Under the pieces are notes generated by a model that worked only from the letters and a program-made list of their open reading frames with translations, was not told where the DNA came from and searched no databases. Positions 58,727 through 64,000 of a stretch of DNA of 64,000 bases are shown piece after piece (position 1 is the first letter of the stretch; each line of letters opens with the position of its first letter). A program made the translations under genes and the position numbers. The DNA comes from Nitrospira sp. (GTDB lineage Bacteria > Nitrospirota > Nitrospiria > Nitrospirales > Nitrospiraceae): the NCBI GenBank assembly GCA_018242725.1, contig JAFEBI010000019.1:29071-93070 (forward strand). The letters are read 5' to 3'.

Positions 58727-58854
58727 GATCGACGGCTCCTCATAGGGTGAACAACGGCGTGTTCACTCGACAGGCACGTGTCTATATCAGCCCAGCCAGA
58801 CGCCTGAAGGAGTTTTAACGATGCGCTTCTTGGACAGGACAGGGAAACGTGTTG

Positions 58855-58940
58855 TGGTGCCGAAGCCGGGAGTTGAACCCGGACGCCCTTGCGAGCACCA
58901 GCTCCTGAGGCTGGCGTGTCTGCCATTCCACCACTTCGGC
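58855..58940 (-). tRNA. tRNA-Leu (anticodon CAG)
   Basis: A class-II tRNA, 86 nt with encoded CCA. Acceptor GCCGAAG/CTTCGGC, identical to the GAG isoacceptor at 13.5 kb. Anticodon stem CCAGC/GCTGG with loop CTCAGGA (anticodon CAG). Long variable arm and T-arm GGGTTCAACTCCC. Confidence 0.94.
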
Positions 58941-59137
58941 TCTAGAGGCTGCTGAAAAAGGCTTCCACCGTTGTTCTCACATCGCGGCCTTGGTGGAACC
59001 CATTTTGAGCAGCCTGTGCGGAGTTCGACTGCCACCTGAACCATGTGGCCTTTGCGGATTACTGACAGCCATGCATGAACTCCCCTTGCATGCCATGCCG
59101 CGAGACGGGCAATTATCCTGAATTCTCCTCACCCACG

Positions 59138-60619
59138 TCAAGCAAATGGCATGAGAGTCGTTTCTGAAGCAGTCCGTATGCCTTCCTGAGGCGCCGCCCA
59201 TCGTCCGGCTACAGCGACATTTCGCGGATCGCCGCTGACAATGATGCGTTCACGAACGAGTGCGGCCGCAGCCAGCAGTGACGGCACGGCAATCTGCGGA
59301 GCGTCATCGACCATGAGCACATCGAACCGCACGCGACTGAACAACGGGTCTGTCACGACTCGCGTGGGAGTGACGGCAACCAGCCGTCGATTTTGGACGA
59401 ACGCCTGGCGATTCGGATTCTCCTCAGCCGCGAGAAGCTCGCGGACCTTCTTAGTTCCACCGAGTTTCGCAATTTGTTCTTTGAGTTCCTCACATTCCGC
59501 ACGCTGCCCTCGAGGCACCGCTGCTTCAGGAACAAGTTGCTGAATCCGACCTTTGGCTACATTGATTTCGCTGTCCAGGCGATCCATGTGACTCTGATAC
59601 AGTGCACGGTATTGCTTGAGCGAATCCACATTTTTTCCAACAGTCTGCATCGCGAGACGTTGAAACAGCGGGAGCGTCTCAAATTCTTTGAGCGTGGTGT
59701 CCACTCCAGCCAGCTTGACTTGAAGCTCTCGGAACTGCGTCACCAGGCGCCATTCCAGAAGACGGACTTCGTCTAAATCCTTTTGTTTCGCGTCCTTCTC
59801 AGACAGAAACGGGGTCAACTCTCGGAACCGATCATACTTCTGCTTCAATGAAGCCTTATCACCCTGTGACTTGTCGTAGAATTGTTGCATCTGTGCTTCA
59901 AAGCCCAGATCCCGAAGATCAAGACCGGCGGCTTGTGATACCAGGGGGAGTTCATATCGCGTCATCCACGTTCTAGGGTTCAATCCGCCTGCCTTCATAG
60001 CCCGCCCCACCATCCCGACAAGCTCATCACAATCTTCATGGTTGGGGCTGAGCAACAGAATACGCTTGTTGGCTCGAACCAGATCAATCGCCAGACTCCC
60101 AAGCTTTTGTCGACGGAGCGCTCGGTCATCGGACCACAAGGTCGTGAAGACGGTGGGGCTGGCGGAGAATGCCTCTACTTCCGCAGTCGGCGTCTGTAGC
60201 AGCGCCGCCAACCGCTCGGCTGGCCCAAGATGGTACATATCGGGCTTCGCCAGAATCTCTTTCAGACGGGCGGCTGCCGTACCAACCAGGCCGGCTTGGT
60301 CTGGAACCAGGGTACCGGAAAGGGCTTCACTTCCGAGGTGATCCACCAGCTGAAGCAGAATCGACCGCCCCGTTTGCCGCAGGACGATTCCTTCTGTCGT
60401 ATCTGTGTCATCGGCAGGCACGATGGAAACCGGAAGGTCGATCGGCAGCCTGGCCTCACCGGAGACGACAAATTCGTACAGATGCAGCCCGCCGGTCGTT
60501 CTGACGAGTCGGCCTTGTGACACCATGGCTGGAGCATCCTGTCCCATTTCAACCAGGCGCGCTTGCTCGGCTTCAAGCCGAGCGATCCATGATTCGATCA
60601 GCTCCACTGCGGTCATCAC
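59138..60619 (-). CDS. Degenerate superfamily-1 helicase-like protein (493 aa)
   Basis: Looks like the first half of a DNA2/NAM7-type SF1 helicase that has lost catalysis. An N-terminal beta-rich domain (1-150) precedes a region where the Walker A should be (near 160-175) but no GxxGxGKT is found. RILLLSPNHEDCDELVGMVG (motif Ia-like) follows. A long helical insertion (about 240-400) precedes LVAVTPTRVVTDPLF, the motif II equivalent VLMVDDAPQIAVPSLL (DDAP for DEAS) and motif III-like IIVSGDPRNVAVAG. The protein ends there, so the second RecA domain is absent. Probably an ATPase-dead, helicase-derived protein. Start GTG 60619 or ATG 60616. Confidence 0.72.
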   Translation of the reverse strand: MMTAVELIESWIARLEAEQARLVEMGQDAPAMVSQGRLVRTTGGLHLYEFVVSGEARLPIDLPVSIVPADDTDTTEGIVLRQTGRSILLQLVDHLGSEALSGTLVPDQAGLVGTAAARLKEILAKPDMYHLGPAERLAALLQTPTAEVEAFSASPTVFTTLWSDDRALRRQKLGSLAIDLVRANKRILLLSPNHEDCDELVGMVGRAMKAGGLNPRTWMTRYELPLVSQAAGLDLRDLGFEAQMQQFYDKSQGDKASLKQKYDRFRELTPFLSEKDAKQKDLDEVRLLEWRLVTQFRELQVKLAGVDTTLKEFETLPLFQRLAMQTVGKNVDSLKQYRALYQSHMDRLDSEINVAKGRIQQLVPEAAVPRGQRAECEELKEQIAKLGGTKKVRELLAAEENPNRQAFVQNRRLVAVTPTRVVTDPLFSRVRFDVLMVDDAPQIAVPSLLAAAALVRERIIVSGDPRNVAVAGRWAAPQEGIRTASETTLMPFA

Positions 60620-60894
60620 ACTTCATCCCACCTGTGTTTTAAATGAAGGACTGTTATGATAAATGTCCATCTCCGTCACTGTCCACCGCGATAGGCTGAA
60701 GGTCGCCCTTGTCTTCACGACTCGAACTTGTCTAGAATAGACCTTTTCTTTAAGCACTTGTAGGGTATTCACAACGACCGTCCAGCGAGGCCGCACGAAG
60801 CGAGATGCCGATGCATGCTTCAGGGTATGTTGAGGCCATGAGCGGTGCGAGAACGAAGCTCGCTGGTTTTTCCACAACCTGCCGAGGAGGATCT
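60620..60894. other. Intergenic region between divergent genes
   Basis: About 275 bases separating the divergent helicase-like and small-protein genes. It should contain both promoters; none is clear by eye. Confidence 0.45.
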
Positions 60895-61164
60895 GTGAAG
60901 GGCTTGAGATTCGAGCGGATTGCGACAGGACGCCACTACAACGTGGTCTTCCACATCGGGAGCACGTATGTCCCTGTGAGCGACGAGACCATCGACGAAC
61001 TCAAGGAACAGAGCCTATTGCCGACCGAACGCTTCCTCGACTTCCTTATCGACCGCGTCGGCTATTCTTCCTACCTCAAGGATCAGATCCGCAACGAACT
61101 GCAAGCGACGGGCGATCCCACGACGCAGATTACCGTGTTGCAGGGCGCGATCCGGGAGCTGTAG
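60895..61164 (+). CDS. Small soluble protein (89 aa), function unknown
   Basis: A GTG start (60895-60897) lies 4 bases behind GAGGAGG, an excellent site; the frame is open further upstream but without such a signal. The protein (LRFERIATGRHYNVVFHIGS, then acidic helices with SDETIDELKEQSLLPTERFL) is compact and charged. No signal peptide. Not recognised. Confidence 0.7.
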   Translation: MKGLRFERIATGRHYNVVFHIGSTYVPVSDETIDELKEQSLLPTERFLDFLIDRVGYSSYLKDQIRNELQATGDPTTQITVLQGAIREL

Positions 61165-61277
61165 CATGTTCCTATCCTAAGTCGCCTTCAGCCTCGCTCC
61201 TGTATCTTCCGGCCTTCGTCTCCCAATATTCCGCCATGAGACTGCGTTGCTGGGCGCCAAGGGCCAACCCATCGTTC

Positions 61278-62309
61278 TCAATCTCCTACTTGGCCTTCTT
61301 GAAACAGCTGATTCATAATCTGGTTCCGCTTTTCGGGATCGCGATAGTACTTCAGCGCCTTCGTGTAGTTTTCCATGGCGCTCTGGCGTTTGCCGCGGAT
61401 CGCGTAAATTTCAGCGATACCGTGGTAGGCGCTGGCGTCTTCCTCGTTGCACTTGAGTGCTCGGCTGAAGATATCCGCCGCTTCCTGCAGCCGATGCTTG
61501 CCAAGGGCAAGCCAGCCGAGAGCAGAATGGGCAACGCCAAAGTCCGGATCGGCATTGAGCGCATCTTGATAGCTCTTTTGTGCCAGGTCCAGACGACCAC
61601 GTGTTTCGTAGAGGCCGCCCAATGCAAAGTGCACTTCGGCATCCTGTGGGTTCAGCTTCAACGCCGTCTTGTAGGATTGCACCGCCGGTTCCATCTTCCC
61701 CTGTTCGGCTAGGGCACAGCCGAGATTGGAATGCGCAGCGGAATCGTTCGGGGTGAGCTTGATTACCTCGCGGTACTCCTTGATCGCCATCTCAAGCCTC
61801 CCTTGGTCTTGATAGGCGACACCCAGATTCATCCGAGCCGGCGCATAGTCCGGAGCCAGTCGGACGGCTTCACGGTACTCTTTGATCGCCATTTCGAGAT
61901 GGCCGGCCCGTTCGTGAATCTGCGCCAGGAAGTAGTGCGGATAGGCAGATTGTGGAAGCAATCTTGCAGCTTCCGCGTATGGTCCCATCGATTGTTCGGA
62001 TTGCCCAGACTGGGCGAGAAACAAGCCTCTGACGAGAGAGGCATAGCCGCTGTCCCTATGCCGCTCGAGTAGATCGTTCACCCAAGTCCCCACTGCCACG
62101 ATGTGTTCCTGGGCTTCAAGACAGAGTGCATGGGTTTTCCAGGCCTCAGCAAACCGACCTTGCACGAGGTACACCACATTCCGTGCAAAGAGAGGGCGCG
62201 GGTCCTTCGCTCCGTCCGGATTTCGGCTCCAAGCCAGAGACTCGGCAAAGAGGGTATCCCAGGCTCCGGTCACAATGGCGGCTTCACATTGTTCCTGATG
62301 GGTGTGCAT
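61278..62309 (-). CDS. Tetratricopeptide-repeat protein (343 aa)
   Basis: Made almost wholly of TPR units: about seven to eight, in phase, including AYPHYFLAQIHERAGHLEMA, YAPARMNLGVAYQDQGRLEM, SAAHSNLGCALAEQGKMEPA and DAEVHFALGGLYETRGRLDL. Two adjacent repeats share LEMAIKEYREAVRL / LEMAIKEYREVIKL, a recent internal duplication. No signal peptide or catalytic domain. It follows the ThyX-like gene by 16 bases on the same strand, so the two may act together. Confidence 0.85.
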   Translation of the reverse strand: MHTHQEQCEAAIVTGAWDTLFAESLAWSRNPDGAKDPRPLFARNVVYLVQGRFAEAWKTHALCLEAQEHIVAVGTWVNDLLERHRDSGYASLVRGLFLAQSGQSEQSMGPYAEAARLLPQSAYPHYFLAQIHERAGHLEMAIKEYREAVRLAPDYAPARMNLGVAYQDQGRLEMAIKEYREVIKLTPNDSAAHSNLGCALAEQGKMEPAVQSYKTALKLNPQDAEVHFALGGLYETRGRLDLAQKSYQDALNADPDFGVAHSALGWLALGKHRLQEAADIFSRALKCNEEDASAYHGIAEIYAIRGKRQSAMENYTKALKYYRDPEKRNQIMNQLFQEGQVGD

Positions 62310-62325
62310 GAACGGTACGAGGACC

Positions 62326-63813
62326 TTATCGGGTCAGCGCGTCCTCGACATCAGGCGCGGTCGCCTGGACGTGTTCGCCGAGGAAGGGAAATTTCTTGGC
62401 CAGCTGTTGTTTCATCTGCCAGGCCACCGTTCTGTACGACCAATGGCCTTTCACGCCGGACCGTAGCTTGCTGATATATTCTGTTTCCGCGTAGTCCATC
62501 TTAAACAAGCATCTGACTTTGAAGCCAAATGGAATGGCGTAAAGCGAGGCTTCTTGGTCCTTCTTCCTCAGCGATTCGATATCCTGGCGCACGGCATCCA
62601 TCGCCTGTCGATATTCCTGATCCAACCCAGCATCGATCAACGGCGGCGGGACATCGTAGCCATGTGCGGTCGTGAAGTTCTGTTGCACCTGCTGACACCG
62701 TCGATGGCGATGCATATCCCGCCATGCACCGATATCCATCAGGATGTCGAAGGTGAAGGCATAGCCGCTGCGGAACTCTTTGATGAGTTCATCGTATGGA
62801 CCACGCTGTCTCATGGCCACCTCGATGGTCGCCTGTTTTTCCTTCTCAGTCCACTCTCTCACTACCTCGAGGATCTTTCGATAGGGCGCCTGTGAGACGC
62901 GATAGAGCAGCGTCGCGACAATTTCGTCGACCGGATGATGAGGGTCCACCAGCTCGACGGACTCCACCGCTCCCCACGTTCCAGGCTGATCCAGCCCCGT
63001 GTCGCGTAGAGCTTCTTTCGCATGGCGAGCAAGATCGGCATACACCGTTTCTTGGTAGACGTTTGCCTTTGCATGCCGGGCCAGGGTCGGCGCAAGAGGA
63101 TCGTTGAGACCACCAGTCTGACCGGAGAGTTCACCCCACAGATTCACCGGCTGACGTTGACACGCGCCCTTCAGATCCTCCCCGATCGCCCGTAACTCCG
63201 GGAGTTGCGACGACAGGAGCCGGGTGATCTGTTTCTCCAACGTCCGGATACTGACGACCTGCCCGACGTTGGTCTTAGCCGCAAGGGGAAGTAAATACCT
63301 TGTGACATCAAAGGCTCTGGCCGCAATAGTCCGATCATAGTCGGCCTGTTTCATCGACTCAGGCCGTGGCTCGCGGTCGGCAAGGAATTGCGTTAACGGC
63401 TCGTGAAGGAGCCGGTACACATCCCCGAGGCTTCGAAGAATCCCTTCATACAGGGCCTCGGTTTCACTTCCACGAATTTGGCCTGGGATGAACCATCGGC
63501 TTGAGGCAAAATTTTGATAGCGGCTGGATTTTGCCTGACCGTCCCACAGCGGCTCATCTTCCAGGCGAATCGCAGCGAGTTCCGAAATCTCTTCGAAGCA
63601 GATAACGACATGCCCTAGGTCGGCGATCGACGCATGTCCGTAATCAAAGTAAAACTGCTCCCAGAATTTTTCCGACGAGTGTCCATGCACCCATCGAATA
63701 CTCTGCTCGATGGAGTCGGGAGACCGGCTGTACCGCGCCAGCGCATAGGCGGACTTCTCAGGAGGCATAGGAGCCAGGGCCAGGACCCGACGGCCTGATT
63801 GATCTTGGTTCAT
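62326..63813 (-). CDS. Double ThyX-like protein (FAD-dependent thymidylate synthase family, 495 aa)
   Basis: Twice the length of ordinary ThyX (220-250 aa) and made of two similar halves. The first has YGHASIADLGHVVICFEEIS and KSSRYQNF. The second has FTFDILMDIGAWRDMHRHRRCQQVQQNF, which keeps the RHRxxx signature of the flavin/dUMP site but with CQQ for the usual ASF/TxS residues. The first half has lost RHR. The protein may therefore use one site per chain or have another role. The ATG at 63813 is preferred; a TTG frame extends to 63852. Start of a probable two-gene unit with the TPR protein. Family placement is good, activity is uncertain. Confidence 0.8.
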   Translation of the reverse strand: MNQDQSGRRVLALAPMPPEKSAYALARYSRSPDSIEQSIRWVHGHSSEKFWEQFYFDYGHASIADLGHVVICFEEISELAAIRLEDEPLWDGQAKSSRYQNFASSRWFIPGQIRGSETEALYEGILRSLGDVYRLLHEPLTQFLADREPRPESMKQADYDRTIAARAFDVTRYLLPLAAKTNVGQVVSIRTLEKQITRLLSSQLPELRAIGEDLKGACQRQPVNLWGELSGQTGGLNDPLAPTLARHAKANVYQETVYADLARHAKEALRDTGLDQPGTWGAVESVELVDPHHPVDEIVATLLYRVSQAPYRKILEVVREWTEKEKQATIEVAMRQRGPYDELIKEFRSGYAFTFDILMDIGAWRDMHRHRRCQQVQQNFTTAHGYDVPPPLIDAGLDQEYRQAMDAVRQDIESLRKKDQEASLYAIPFGFKVRCLFKMDYAETEYISKLRSGVKGHWSYRTVAWQMKQQLAKKFPFLGEHVQATAPDVEDALTR

Positions 63814-63942
63814 AGAGGTGGGCACTATACCTCTCAAGGTAGGACGGCGCAAGCTTCACGCCGTTGACTTGCCGCCGGTGGCGCCGCTATAGTCCGTGCG
63901 AACTCCACAGCATGACAGACACATACGTAAGGAGATGACTCC

Positions 63943-64000
63943 GTGTCCGTAATTAAAGGGATTAAAGGCGTCAAAGATATGTTGCCGGAAGAAACTCCTC
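63943..64000 (+). CDS. hisS: Histidyl-tRNA synthetase, N-terminal start (runs off the right edge)
   Basis: A GTG at 63943 behind AAGGAGATGACTCC begins SVIKGIKGVKDMLPEETP, the canonical N-terminus of class-II HisRS. Only 19 codons are in the window. Confidence 0.85.
   Translation, partial: MSVIKGIKGVKDMLPEETP

Overview
The window (about 64 kb, GC-rich) reads as a chromosomal segment of a Gram-negative bacterium, most likely a Nitrospira-type member of the Nitrospirota. That placement is an inference from general protein character: very long multi-PAS histidine kinases, outer-membrane porins, lipoproteins, and a dense housekeeping backbone. No diagnostic nitrification gene lies in the window.

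Layout. 0-9 kb: two related cytoplasmic multi-PAS NarL-type histidine kinases on the minus strand, the first overlapping a partial LuxR/NarL-type response regulator at the left edge. 9.5-13.6 kb: a small accessory segment with two outer-membrane porin genes (the first split by an in-frame stop). It is bracketed by two direct copies of the 3' end of an IS5-like element and ends next to a tRNA-Leu(GAG). 13.8-24 kb: metabolic and peptidase genes (HAD phosphatase, queE, pepA-nagZ, amino-acid permease, class-I glutamine-amidotransferase hydrolase, M24 peptidase) and a TatA-like protein with a long tail. 24-29 kb: paired PilZ-variant proteins and a tig-clpP-clpX proteostasis operon behind tRNA-Leu(UAG). 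29-34 kb: tRNA-Ser, SRP RNA, dnaX-ybaB-recR, a DksA-like zinc protein, two lipoproteins and tRNA-Val(CAC). 35-37.7 kb: a DUF4062-STAND ATPase-FGE-like protein. 37.8-43 kb: trmFO-xerC-hslV-hslU-argB, a tight operon-like cluster. 43-51.5 kb: M28 peptidase, gamma carbonic anhydrase-like protein, rimO, and an envelope-stress-like set (response regulator, sensor kinase, HtrA/Do protease). 51.6-57.3 kb: gcvP, a Tat-exported class-V aminotransferase-like protein and a TIR-FGE protein. 57.6-64 kb: Sel1 protein, DUF1653 protein, tRNA-Leu(CAG), a decayed SF1-helicase-like protein, a TPR protein, a double ThyX-like protein and the start of hisS.

The most unusual material is the pair of conflict-type proteins about 20 kb apart (DUF4062-STAND-FGE and TIR-FGE). 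They share an FGE-like C-terminus that lacks the catalytic cysteines and has a codon pattern resembling the variable regions of diversity-generating retroelements. Each also has the same REP-like repeat just upstream of its start. No reverse transcriptase or template repeat was found in the window. Other points of note are the 12-PAS versus 5-PAS kinase paralogues, the IS-bracketed porin segment with a broken porin, and the SF1-helicase-like protein without a Walker A motif.
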